NCBI GenBank assembly: GCA_028583415.1
Contig: CM053267.1
Span: forward strand, 41,466,834-41,530,833
DNA: 64,000 bases
Direction of reading: 5' to 3'
Source: Protea cynaroides
Taxonomy: Eukaryota > Streptophyta > Magnoliopsida > Proteales > Proteaceae
The notes beneath the pieces were generated by a model. That model worked only from the letters and a program-made list of their open reading frames with translations, did no database searches and was not told the DNA's origin. Shown in pieces: positions 33,793-46,073 of the stretch. Every line of letters begins with the position of its first letter. Position 1 is the first letter of the stretch. A program made the position numbers and the translations under genes.

Positions 33793-34847
33793 TATAGTTA
33801 TTTAATTTTTCGAATTATTCTTCTAAATCGAATAATACGAATAATTCTCCTGAATTCAAATTATATTCAATGATTCTGAAAAATTCTCACACTTTTGGTC
33901 TAGAAATAAATATCACGAATAATTCTTTCAAATCTTAATTATACCGAATAACTCTTACACTTGAAAAAAAAAAAACTATTAATATCTTAGTGGAGGACTT
34001 AATGCTTTAACTATCATTTTCAAACAAAGTTTTTCAGAAAAAAATAAAAATAAAAATAAAAAAACTTAATGCAATTACTATTTACATCTTTTCCAATCTA
34101 AGACTAATTGTAAGTCTAAAAATCATGTCCTAATACAAAACAGATCATTAATTTTATTTTTTTTTCTATGTGAGATTAAATATGAGTATGAAAATCAACT
34201 CATAATACAAAGCAAATCATTAATTTCGTTCAACAATATGGAATTAAATATGAGTATACAAATCATACCATAATACAAATCAAGCCATTACTTTCATGTG
34301 CTTTTCCAATCGAGATTAAATATGAATCTAAAAATAAATATTATAATAAAAACCATGATGAGGTAATTAACGAACATGAAAAAGAAATGGATTTCATGAA
34401 GATGATTTGATTAATTTATGAAAATGTTTGATTTTATGAACATCAGCTCCACTAAATTGATATTGCAATCGTAATAAAATCTAACGATCCACATTATATA
34501 CTGTAATAAAATCTAACAAATCCACCATATACACATACTCATTTATTATGTATTATATTATTATTTATAAATTAAATATTATCTTAATATCACTTGTATA
34601 TTATGCAGGTGTGATAATTAATTGATAGTATGAAATCGAAGCACCAAATATAAAAAATTAACGTCCGAATTTTTTGTCCAAATTTTTTTTAGACAAAAGA
34701 ATAATTCTTGAATCGATCCAAATTCGAACTTTATTTTAAGTCTGCTTTTTTGACGGCGTCTTTGATCGAATTCTTAAATTATCAAAACGACTCATTTCGA
34801 ATTATTCTCCTTCCGAATAATTCCCGAATCCAAATTAAATAACTATG
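33793..34847. mobile_element. ~1.05-kb element with TTATTTAATTT / GAATAATTCG inverted ends
   Basis: The left end is CTATAGTTATTTAATTTTTCG and the right end mirrors it (GGATTCAAATTAAATAACTAT region, complement CATAGTTATTTAATTTGGA). Both arms are packed with GAATAATTC/GAATTATTC words. The AT-rich middle has no coding capacity. The flanks TGGTGGGT and GGATGGGT may be a decayed 8-bp duplication, so a hAT-like origin is possible. A related fragment is at 61590-61735. Confidence 0.6.
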
Positions 34848-35706
34848 GATGGGTTAACTCCAGATTGGACAAAGGCTAATTGGAAATTTTCTACACTCAC
34901 TTCATATTGGAGCATAGTTTTTAGAACGAAATTAGATAAACAAAAATGGGAAAAAAAAAAGGCAAAATCTTTTTTATTCTTTCTAGTGTAACATAAATTT
35001 ATTTTTTAAATATTATCATTTCATATGTCTACTCAAAAATATACAATGACAACAACAACTTTGATAATAACATAACCACAAATCACTTTTAAATTGAAAC
35101 TTTTAAGAATAAAATAAAGAACAATAAAAAAGAAGGTTACTGCTTTTAGTTCACCTTCCCGATGACAAGAAGTTGCACCAACCAAAATTACACATGGTTC
35201 CTATTATAAACTCATCAGGAAGCTATAATCAATTGGAATGATAAGCAAAACACTGGGCAGTGTCAAAAGTGGGATAAACTTTTGTTCTCACAGCCCCATC
35301 ACCATCTGCAGGCTTATATTTATTTATTTGTACAAAGATATGCAAAGCTCAACATGTAGATAATATGTATTGACAGAATGCCCACCATGCCAAACTTCTA
35401 CCTCTTGAATCTATTCCAAAAAAAACAGATCATTCTGCCGAAATCTGGTCCAAAACTACTCCTATGATCATCTGATCAGGTTCACAGTAGCCAGGAAAGA
35501 CCAGCAAATGTGGGTCCAAAGTCCAAACAATTCCATGTTGACAGAGTGAGCATACAGAATATAACCTTTAATTCCTTACAATTAGATCAGGAGGTCAAAG
35601 AAATGCCAAATATTTACAGTTACAGTCAAATCTACCAACATGATGCTACAGGATACAAAAGGCTCACACACACACACTTCCAACCCAAAAAAGAAGGAAA
35701 AAAAGT
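34848..35706. other. Spacer and 3' UTR of the HT1-like kinase gene
   Basis: AT-rich spacer to about 35140. The part nearest 35707 is the probable 3' UTR of the minus-strand kinase gene. No other gene is seen. Confidence 0.5.
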
Positions 35707-38700
35707 TCAAGCATTCACAGGTATGGATGAGTTCATAGAGGAGATACAGCTTCTGAAACGATCAATTATCACATTCTGGCTTACCAACCCCGAATGGTGA
35801 GGAAGTGGCTGGCCATCCTTCACACACTCATCATACTTTTCCAAAGCTGAGACAATGTAGCTGAAATCTGGTCGCTTTGAAGGGTTTGATGACCAGCAGC
35901 GTTTTATGAGGTTTGCAAGTGCGGGCTGACAACTAGCAGGCAACGGAGGTCTGTCATTCTGCCACAAGATGAACAATAGCCAAAACAAAGCTGTTTAAGT
36001 ACCCACATGGATACAGAAAATAAACTGCAGCAAAATTTGTCAATAAATGATATTTTGTCAAAGAGCTTGGGATTGAAAAGCAATGCAATGCAATCTGATG
36101 AAGACAGCAGAGAGTTTTCATTCAAAGTATGCATAAAAACATACAGTCTGCCTTTTCTTTTGGGTTAATTACTGAACCTTTTTTTTTATTGAATTCGGTT
36201 GATTTCTTTTGATTGATTGTATTGTAAGTAGTGATTGCGAATTCATAAAGGATTCTTAGATTTTGATCTTCATTTGTGTTTCCTTAATAACATAAGCAAG
36301 TTGTGTTTCCTTAAAAACATAAGAAAATGAAATGTATTTATCCATTCTTTTCAATAAGAAATTTTTTTCCATTTCAATTATAACAACAATTATGGGTATA
36401 TGTAAACCGCAGAACAGAAATTTTACACTTACATATATACCTAATCAGGTATCTTATCTATATATCAAATATTAATTAGCATGCGTTAATTTTTATTGAA
36501 TTCACAAATTCTAAGATACTACACATAACAGCTCAAAGCAATAAACAGAAAATGAGTACTGTTTCTCACCTTTAGAGACACATACTCTCTGAATATTTTT
36601 AGTTCCTTTTGATATGTAAGGAAACAATGTGCATCTAGAAAATGATATGCACTTTAAAAACGAACCCAAACATGACCTCTGCTTTTCTACAATTCAAATG
36701 ATGACTTGTTTATGCATTTCTGTCAAGGTAAATTTTTTTGCATTTTCATTGGCTATGGCACATCCAAATTATAGATTGCAAGTTGAGTTATTCAATCAAA
36801 GATGAAACATAGCAACGAAAATTTGTCAAGCTTACCATCCATGTAGGATGAACATCAGAAACATTTCACCTTTACTCTCTTAAAAGTTTATCCTACCTGA
36901 AAATATGCTAAATAGTAAAAGTTCTATACACATCAAAATGAACCAGTACTACTTGGCTATGGATGGGTTCAGAAGACATATACAGGGTGAAGTCCAAGCT
37001 GTGTATGCCATTAGATGATTTTGCTGATGATAGAGGTTGATTGATGACACTACCGGGACTAATGCCTTGTTAGATTTTTTTTTCAGAGAAACACATTGAA
37101 GAAAATTTTTCTCACAGATTAGAACTGGGTGATGAAAGGGAAAGGAGCTTTTGGAGTTGAAATGAATGGCATTGCTTTATGGAGCTTAACATACACCAAA
37201 TGATCGTAGCTGAGAAGAGGATGTTGAGATGTATCAGTGGCAAGGATCAGTGAGAAATTAATGCAAGTGGGGAAACTTTGAAGAAGACCAATTGGTGACA
37301 AAATGAAAATCAAGTGAGATTGTTAGGCCATTTGCAAACAAAATTAATGAATGCATCATGGGCAGAAGTAAGAGGTGAAAATGGGAGGTTTTGAAAGGAC
37401 AAGGTAAAGGTCAGTGATTCTGTTTAATGTGCTGGAAAAAGACATAAGCACAGATGCTTTCTATGGAATTATCTGGTGGCTATCAATACCAATTCTTAAT
37501 CAAAGCATAAAACCAAATATCTACATATCAATGAGGCAAAAAAACATATCAGATCCAGGGAGTCTTACTGCTCATCATACAGGATGAAACTTTTCATTTA
37601 ACATCCCAATGAGTAAGGCACATATTACTTCAATGAGGTACCAATTTCCTCTTACCTAGTGCATTTACGGATGAGAATCCAGACCAGTATATTTTCTCTT
37701 TCAGTTAAGTTCATGAGTCAACTGATGATGTCTAATGATTTAAGTTATCTCCTATTCATATAATGAGGAAAAATACAGTAAATAGGGCAAAATGGATCCA
37801 CAAATCATATAATCATAAATCATGACCATCGGTACGGCTAGTTTTATTTCTCTTGAAATCTTTGCAGGTCCTCCTCCTCTCCCCACTGCATACACACCAG
37901 TCTAACACGTAGGACTTATAGCACATAATAGGCTTATGTACATTCTTCATTTAATAACACAGCATTATTTCCCCAAAAAGTCAAAAACCGGAAAGAAACA
38001 AAGATCTGCTTTGCCAAACCAAAACAATCCGACAAGCAAAGAGGCACAAATAAGGTTTGATTTCATAAACTTAAAAGGTTACCTTCTCTGACACTGCAAA
38101 TGCTGCTTGCACAGGTGTCATTCCTTGAAATGGAAGCAGAGCTGTTGTGAGTTCCCAAAGAATAATGCCAAAGCTATACACATCTACTTTCCTGGTGTAT
38201 GGTTTCTCCTTAATCATCTCTGGGGCCATCCAACGGTAAGTTCCCATGTTACCTTTTGATGCTTGGCACTGTGTTTCCAGACATGAGGTACCAAAGTCTG
38301 CTACTTTGGCCCGCATCTCATTATTGAGGAGTAAGTTATTGGATTTCAGGTCCCTGTGGATCACCCCTTGGGAATGAAGATACTCCATTCCTCTGGAAAT
38401 GTCAAGAGCTAATCTCAAGATTGTTTCAGTTGAAAGCGAGTATGGCTCTTTCTTGTTGAGATACATCCTAAGAGTTCCTTGTGACATGTACTCCATGATG
38501 ATGCAGTAGACAGGAGGCTTTTTCCAAGCTGCAATGAACTGTTAAGAAAAGTGGAATTATGTCGTAAATGTATCACTTTAGACCAGGGAACACAGTTATA
38601 TTATTTAGCCATATTTTGGTGATGGCTTGAGATGAGTGCATTCTCAAAAAACAGGTTATGTCCAAAGAGCAAGGTTCACCATCTTGGTCGAAACGACAAC

Positions 38701-39843
38701 TCAGTTTTCACCCTAGCCGAAACAAAACCAAGGGCCCAAACTGCTTGTACCAGGGTTTGATAGGTTTGACAATCCCAGGTTTCGACATAGAACTCGAGGC
38801 TGGGATAAGTTTTGACATAAAACTTGAGGATTTCGATAGGTTTTGACACAAGTTTCGACCTAAGCTTCAAATTTAACACACAAAAAATCCCAAGTTTTGA
38901 CTTGGATGCAATCAAAACCTGGGAAATCTCGGATTCAAGGCAGTTTTGAAACCAATATTTAGAACCTTGCCTAAGATATATGTCGAAAACCCAAAAACCA
39001 ATATGAGTGATCGCATCCCAGGAGGCAGTCTAGCTGCAGCATAAATATCGGAATTTGTTATATCATGATAATTATATGTATTATGTTTTAAGACACCTAG
39101 GGGTCTTCCAGATACAGAAAAGTTCTGGTCAAAATATCCATGACGGTATTTGTGCGCATATTTTTAGTTGTCATATTAAGCTTTCACAATAACAAGAAGC
39201 AAAAGATCACTTTCTTGAACAGAGTAGTGGAAATTAATTTTTCTTTTTGGTTTATTAAAACCATGATTACTCTTCCATTGGTTCCTTATTCTGCAACATA
39301 AGAAATATTTAAAAAAAGGACATAGAGGCAAAAAAACAAAAACAAAAACAAAAACAAAAACAAACAAACCAAAAAGGGGGGAAGGGAAAAAAAAAATCAA
39401 AATTTCCCATGTCTCCGGAATTGGAGGTGAATTCTGACCTGAACAATATTGGGATGGAAAAGACGGGAAAGCAAGGCGACTTCAGACTTGAACTGCTTCT
39501 CCAACAAATCCCGGGTCTCCTCGTCCTGAATTGGAATTCTCACCATCTTCACCGCAACTGCCCTCTGTTTGTAAATTCCCCGGTAGATTCGACTGTGAGC
39601 ACCGGAAGCGAATTTGTTGCCAATAAAGAGCTGAGAAAGATCTGCAGTCCAGTCCTCCTGGTCCTGCTTTGATGCCACCAACTCCGCATTATCGGAATCC
39701 AATAACATGGACCATGATTCCAGACTGTCAAATCTTTTTCTAGCCAAATCGTCTGTTTCCGAAGTCATCCTTGATGAGATAAGAGAAGGAAGGGGTTTAC
39801 TCTTCTCCTTCCTCAGTCGGAGTGCCCGGAAAAGAGATGGCAT
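35707..39843 (-). CDS. HT1: HT1-like serine/threonine protein kinase (Raf-related, group C)
   Basis: Coding exons 39843-39439, 38538-38083 and 35958-35707 are all phase 0 with GT-AG borders. They give 135+152+83 = 370 aa plus TGA; Arabidopsis HT1 is about 390. The kinase domain starts after WTADLSQLFIGNKFASGAHS. The invariant Lys is K99 (VAVKMV), the catalytic loop is HRDLKSNN (196-203), DFG is at 216-218, and GTYRWMAPE begins at 234. The glycine loop reads FASGAHSRIY and keeps only the middle glycine of GxGxxG, a trait of this group. The C-terminus ends SSIPVNA, as in HT1. HT1 is known as the guard-cell kinase controlling CO2- and temperature-driven stomatal opening; the orthology is inferred from the near-identical N-terminal ESWSMLLDS...EDWTADLSQLF block. 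Intron 1 (38539-39438) has a degenerate repeat at 38640-38960; intron 2 is 2.1 kb. Confidence 0.93.
38640..38960. repeat. Degenerate dispersed repeat in HT1 intron 1
   Basis: It is rich in variants of TTTCGAC/GTTTTGACA and CCAGGTTT/AAACCTGGGAAATCTCGG in both orientations. It looks like a decayed non-coding transposon fragment. No borders are found. Confidence 0.45.
39330..39370. repeat. (CAAAAA)n microsatellite
   Basis: About five CAAAAA units plus variants lie in HT1 intron 1, 70 bp from exon 1. Confidence 0.85.
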
Positions 39844-39882
39844 TTTTCCGTGTGCACTCCTATCGAATTCCTGGGGATGCTC

Positions 39883-40509
39883 CTGCAGAATTAATGGTAA
39901 CTTCTCTTCTGGTAGAATGAATTGTTTCTAGCCGATCTAGAAACATGGGTTTTGAAAGGAAAGAAAAGTGGGAGGTGGGTATCCATGGCTTCTCAAAAAA
40001 ACTGAGATTTGAAAGAAAAAAAACCAGAGAACACAGATTTATAGAAATTTATATCCTATCTTTAAAAAAAAGGGGGGGTAAAGGAAGGGAAGAAACCTGA
40101 ATGGGATTTGAGCAGTAGAAGATATAAAGATTTTCATATTGAAATAGAAAAGGGAGAGGTTCTTGCTTCTACAGCCATACTTTCTCATGAAAGATGTTAG
40201 TAAGTAGCTTTGGGAAGTGGCTTCCCATACGCCATCCATCCATCCATAAGGATTGAGAAGATGGAGGAGTGGGTTATCAATTAAAAGCAGCTGAATTCAG
40301 TGTTATCTCGTGATTGCGTGGTCCGAAAGTGCGCGTATATTACAGAAAGAAAGTTAGAAAGGGACACACACAGAGAGAAAGAGAAGAGAGAGAGAGGAAG
40401 GGAAGCACTTCTTAGTGACCGAATCCTTCCGTAATACCTTTTGCATTCGTTGATTGATCCATACATTGAAAAGATTTTAGTGGGTATAGTGGCAGAGGTA
40501 AGAACTTAC
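39883..40509 (-). other. Predicted 5'-UTR intron of the HT1-like gene
   Basis: On the minus strand a strong donor (C|GTAAGT at 40509) follows a GC-richer leader-like exon of about 130 nt (40510-40640). A good acceptor (TTCTGCAG|GAG) ends at 39883, 39 nt before the ATG. This is inferred from splice signals only. If correct, the spliced leader contains a 34-codon upstream ORF starting at the ATG at 40591. Confidence 0.5.
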
Positions 40510-42279
40510 GCATTACACTCTGAACTGTCGCTTTTGCCATCGCCGGCTTGCTGCTGCAGCTGATTCTGATTGACGCCTTTTCTGTTTTCATCGGGAGATG
40601 AAGATCTGATCTGCTAGGGAAGGAAGCAACGGACTGAGTAAGGGAAAGGAAAGAACCTGCGAATTCCTTATTTTCGCGTACTTTCTATTCCTTTTCCCGC
40701 GCTGTCATATGCCGTTCTTCAGTTATCTTCTCTTAAACGGTCATTTTCATCATTGAGACCACGTGGCACACTGGTATTGGGAAATAAACGAAAAAAACAG
40801 TGAACCGTGGACCCACCAAATTTGAGGGCCCGACTAAAAGCAAAAGGGCTTTTCGGCTTGAACTGGTTCTCTCAATGGGCCGAAGACAAGGCCCACAACC
40901 TAATGTAAGGTTTGTGGACCGGGCTAACCTCGACCAGACTTATTTAACCTGGACTGGTTTTTTATTGGGCTTTAGGTTTGGTTTGGGCGTTTGGATTAAA
41001 GTTTAAAGGAAGACGCAAAGCAGGTTCTCTCAATTTGGATTGGGGCCAAGGATATATGCTTGTGTAAGCTTCTTATAAACATCTGTTTTTTAGGTTTAAT
41101 ACCATTCTGGGCTAAGGATTCTTGCTTGCATGAGAAGAGTTAATTTCCATGGAAAAGATCCCGCGCTGCCTGTGTGGGGATTCTTTCCCACACCATATAC
41201 ATAATTATCATTCTCTATCTTCATTGACATTTTTTATTTTCTCTTTTGCTTGAATTGGGTATGGTTATTAGGCCAATAATTCATAGCCAATGTGTGAGGG
41301 TGCAAGAGAACATGGTCGAACAGAAAATTTTATCCTTAAAATTAATATGGGAAATATTATACATGCTAGTCAGACATAATCGAACCTTATACGCTAGCAT
41401 TTATTTACTGATGGATCGGGTGCAACGAATCCCTTTTCGGGGGGAGGTTTAGAGAACTATCATTGTTTGAACGGAATCCTTATCTCATCTCATAAAGAGG
41501 GAAGGGTCCCCTCCAATATTGAATGGGAAAATAGGAAAATTTATTACTTATTAGTGAAGTATATCTCTAGCAAAAACACTTTGAATCATACAATCTCTTT
41601 TCTTGTTTGTCAAACCGAAAAACAATTTTCCTGTAACAGACCACTAGTTGGTACAGTTCTTTTTGTAGTGATTCCTATCAAAACACACCGAAAGGAAGCA
41701 AAAAAGTTTCTAAAAGATGCTTCACAATGGATATGACATGGGAAAGTAGCCTGCTTAAAAATTCAACGTATCCTTACCCAACAAAATATTCCTTAACTTT
41801 TCATGACAATCCTCGTGTTTGGATATGCCATGTTAGATTTAATGTTCATTCAGTTATCTTAGAACACAATGGAATTATGAAATAAATATAATAGTAAACA
41901 TTAATCTTTGAGTGTAGAAGATTGATATCCGTTGTGTATAGTAGCTTTGATCATAGTCTTCAATAGCCCTCAGAGAAATTCTATTGCTTTCTCTATGCGT
42001 ATGGGAGCAGAGAGAGGATTAAGCGACTTAAGTTTAGATTATGAGGAAGAAGATGCATGGACCATATATCTTACTGGCCATCAGAAGTCAAGAGAGTCGA
42101 GACTCGAGATCAAGGTTCTAAATCTACATATGAGATTTGGACTCATATATAGCTTCTGACTATCTTACATTATATTTCATCTACTCTCTTTCTAATATTC
42201 AACCTACATTATATTGATAATAGTTTGGGTTTGACTTAAGCATTGGAGTGTACCCCTGAATCTCGACACTTAAGTCAAT

Positions 42280-42660
42280 TCAGTTCAGTTTGAACCGAGT
42301 CAATTCGATTTTGACCCTGTGCGCTCAAGCCCAATTACGGCCCAATAAAACCAATTCAGTTTCAGGTTTTTACCAAACTGCCTTAATAGATTCTTATCAA
42401 GCAATTATCGGTCAAGTTTTGGTTTCTTATACGCTTATATAGTAACAAGTTGGCTTAATGGGCTCTATCAAGCTAATTCGGTTTCAATTTTTTACATGTA
42501 TATTTAACAAAATATTGGCTTGATGTTTTCTTTCAATCTATAATCGAGGTGAGTCAGTTTCCATTGGGCCTATAAGATCTATTTGGGTTGAATTTATCAA
42601 TCGGTCTGATTCGATATCGATTTTCATCGATCCGGGCAGAAGCAGGCTGTTTCGGTTTGA
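42280..42660. repeat. Dispersed repeat with ~70-76-bp tandem units, copy C
   Basis: It has the same TTGGCTTAATGGGCTCTATC and TTTACATGTATATTTAACAAA word order as copies A and B, with more divergence. Confidence 0.55.
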
Positions 42661-43249
42661 ACCCAATTTTGAAACCCTTAAGCCTCTCTCATATGTGGGC
42701 TCCATTTGAACATGAGATTCAGACATTGGTACGGATTCTCTATAATAATTAATAGATTTATGTAAAACCCATAATTTAAAACATCAATTATTAATTAATT
42801 AGTATTGATAATATAATATAAGTAACTAATAAAATATTTCCTTTTTTTGGGTGGGGAGAAGAATAAACTACCATAATCAAACAGATACGTCCGAAATCTT
42901 CAGAAAGCGATGGGAATCCCCTCGTGGGTTATGAATGTTCTTAAGTTTTTCATGTGGACCCTTAGCTCTGACTTCTGAGGTAGAAAACGGAAATGATGAC
43001 CATGATGATTATGATAATTTGTTGGTCACCTCCTCCACCATAACTAAGCAGCCTCCATATGCCAGCACTAATGCATACGATCCCATCAGAACGCTGCAGT
43101 TAAGCGTTTTTTAAATTGAAAAAAGATCCTTCTATCGTTCGATTTATCATTCGTTTATTGAGCAAACTGAGATGTGTCGGCATATGTGCTAAGCATCACA
43201 GTCCATTCAATGGACAGTTGATGCTGCTAGCTGATTAGGTGACAATAGA

Positions 43250-43705
43250 GGTATGGGTGTCAATTTTAGGATTGACTTGCAGCCTAGATCGAGCTGGCCA
43301 GAATTAACCTGAAACCAACTCGGACTGAGCAGTTACCAGATATGTTTCGGTTTGAGGTATGACATATCCTGTCGGTCCTGGTCAAGTCTAGACTAGTTCA
43401 AAACCGGCCTAAAAAATTAAACCAACGAATTTGAACCAAATAATGGTTCGGTCCAAACCAATTTAGACCGAATATTAAACTCTAAAGACTTCACTACTTC
43501 AGTCTTTTGGATAAGCTTAATGACCTTCATCTTGGGCTTTCAATCCGAATCAACTTGATACCAACTCCATAAGCTAAGTCTAATAACAATCTAAAATCAG
43601 ATCAGGCCATCAGTTAACATATACAGTGCACCCCACCAAGTCCGATTAGACTCTACAAAATCCCAATTTATCTCGGATCAAAACCAGACCGGACCATTGA
43701 CGACC
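43250..43705. repeat. Dispersed ~460-bp degenerate repeat, copy 1
   Basis: It starts with GGTGTCAATTTTAGGATTGA and proceeds through ATATGTTTCGG, AGTCTAGACTAG, TTAGTTAACAT-like and TACAGTGCACCCCACC words. It ends CCGGACCATTGAC. The copy at 45150-45620 has the same order of words throughout, so this is one repeat family rather than chance composition. Confidence 0.65.
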
Positions 43706-44471
43706 GAAGGGGAGGATCCAAGTCCCTCTAAACTTTCAATATCTAAGATGCTATTTAGCTCAAAGAGATTATTTAACTCCTTGATTAATGCGTTACATAC
43801 TTACATGCTCATACTTGGGAAAGAGAAAATTAATAATTTAAAGGAAAGATGCCTAGTGCTTACATTTTTTAAAGAACAATTATTCATTAAAATGTGCGAA
43901 GTGCCAAGTGTCAAGAGTACATAGTTCAAGTAACAAGGAGTGAATGGGGCCAGGATCTAACCAAATCAAACAAGAAAAAAAAAATGGTCAGGATGTTTCA
44001 CCTAGTCTCATCGCTATAGACATGTAACTTTTTTCCAAAAATTTAAGTAAAAAATCCATGTGTATGATGATGATGAGCCTGTGAAGGGTACAAGAAGATT
44101 TGAGATTAGAGAGGCATTATTTTGAGTTGTTTTATATTATCAATGTTTATTTTAAATGATTGATATATAAATGAAAGATTGCATAAAATTTTTAATAGGG
44201 TATTATTTATTTTGAGTAATCTTGTAATTTTTTATAATTCAATATTTTATGTCGGTGCTAAACTTCGAGCTTCTACTCTAAAGTAGGACCTAGCTACAAA
44301 TGATAAAGACAATGAGCATAATAATGGTCATACTCAGGATTTGAGAGTATATTTTATGCTTAAGTCAAGTCCGATAACTAACAGTAAAAATGAGCCGATC
44401 AATAGAAAGAGATTAAGTAAGTGGAATGTGATGTAAGATATAAAGTCCGAATTTAATATAATCTTTGGTAA

Positions 44472-44682
44472 GGCCCTATTTGTTTTGATGTAAAATTTTA
44501 CGTGTAACATTTTATACATAAAAAAAATTAATGTTTATTTCTAAGAAATAAAATATAGTAATTTTTACGGAGATGGAAAAAGGAATTTCGTATTTCTTTT
44601 ACTTATTGAAAACAAATTTTGAAATTTTATTTTTACATATAAAATATTACATGTAAAATTTTACGTCGAAACAAACAGATCA
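44472..44682. mobile_element. 211-bp PIF/Harbinger-type MITE with TAA TSD
   Basis: The left arm GGCCCTATTTGTTTTGATGT, then AAAATTTTACGTGTAACATT, is mirrored by the right arm (complement CTGTTTGTTTCGACGTAAAA, then TTTTACATGTAATATT). It is flanked by TAA at 44469-44471 and 44683-44685. It is related to 20977-21228. Confidence 0.75.
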
Positions 44683-45149
44683 TAAATGAATCTAATTATA
44701 GGGGATGATGTGGGGTCCATACTGACTTGGTAACTGTTTGACGGAAATGCTTATGCCAGTGGAATGTGATATAAGATATATAGTTAGAATTTGTATAAAC
44801 TTTGGTAAATGAATTTTTTATGGGGGGGAGGGGTGATGTGGGGTCCGTCCCCTAGTAATTGTTTGACGAAAATGCTTATGTTGGTTGTATCTTGTATCCT
44901 TCAAAAATGAGGTAAATGTCAGATTTGCCCCCACAAGCACAGTAAGAGTGGTATTCATGACTCCAAGTGAAGAGATTCACATATCACGGGTAAACCATTG
45001 ATTGATCGATAACATTTATATATATCATCTTTAATCTCCAATTCTCAATTTCTCATCCAATGAGTGATAGCTTGGTAACATGCATCATGTAATATGGGAT
45101 AGATGAGTGGTTGGCTTGGATCCAATGGGAATTGATGTGGGCATATTAG

Positions 45150-45620
45150 GGTGTTAATTTAGGATTGAATCAGTCCAAAGTAACTTAAAACCAACCCAGA
45201 TCGAATTAATAGTGAACATGTTTCGGGTTAGCTTGTTATAATACTTCTCAGTCCTAGTCTAGTCCGAACTAACTTGAATCATAACCGTTAAAGTGGACCG
45301 ACAAAGCCTAAACGAAACTTCATCCTAGCCCAAGTTAAACCGAATGTCAAGGATTTGGATATATATAGTGGTCAACCCTATTAGCACTAGAGTAAGATGA
45401 CATCCCTTATCGGCTTGGTAAATAGACCCGAAATCGAATTAACCTAAAGTCATCCTGATAAGTTCATGTTGATAACAAGCTGATAACAAACTGATACCAA
45501 ACCAGTCTGTTAGTTAATGCATAATACAGTCCACCGAGCCCAAACCTCTTAATAGATATGTTTCGATTAGGCCTTATAAAATCCGACACTGATTTGATCG
45601 GTCCGTTGACAACCTTAGGC
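45150..45620. repeat. Dispersed ~460-bp degenerate repeat, copy 2
   Basis: It is colinear with 43250-43705: GGTGTTAATTTAGGATTGA, ATGTTTCGGGTTAG, CAGTCTGTTAGTTAATGCATA, ATACAGTCCACCGAGCCC and a terminal GATCGGTCCGTTGAC. Both copies lie in the same orientation, 1.9 kb apart. Confidence 0.65.
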
Positions 45621-45665
45621 ATGTGATTGCATTTGTAATTGTAACGTAGAGATCATTATTTTACG

Positions 45666-45699
<34 letters not shown>

Positions 45700-46073
45700 T
45701 TGGCATTTCCATATTAATAAAAGAATTAAAAGGGAAATAATGTTTAAAATCCGTGACAATGTCGAATTGAAAGCCAGCCAGTTGGTTACAATTAGACAAA
45801 GCTAAAATGGTTTGATTACCCTCTTGCAAAAAGTTGGTGAGAGTTGTCACTCTCTTCTACGTACAGTCGTACAGAGTCCTACGAGGCTACAATATTAAAA
45901 CACAGTCCCTTGATTACAAGGATATTTTCGTCCTCATGTACCCCAAGTCCTCTTTATTTTAACGCGGCTCCGAGCCACATTCCTTTCTATCACCGACTTG
46001 CAATCTGAAATTTCCGTAACACCCTTATTCATCTTCTAGGGAGCAAAAAAAAAAAAAATAATAATTACAATGG

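Larger units (their letters stand above)
40641..46073. other. HT1 promoter and large intergenic region without genes
   Basis: The HT1 promoter lies just above 40640. Beyond it are short open frames (41246-41736) that I could not assign, and repeat copy C (42280-42660). Two copies of a ~460-bp repeat (43250-43705 and 45150-45620), a PIF-type MITE (44472-44682) and a (GA)n/G-run (45665-45700) follow. Confidence 0.5.

Noticed and set aside
41246..41736. Two consecutive frames (68 and 89 aa) considered as an organelle-derived or retroelement fragment
   Set aside because: I could not match them to a mitochondrial, plastid or transposon protein. A BLAST against organelle genomes would settle it.
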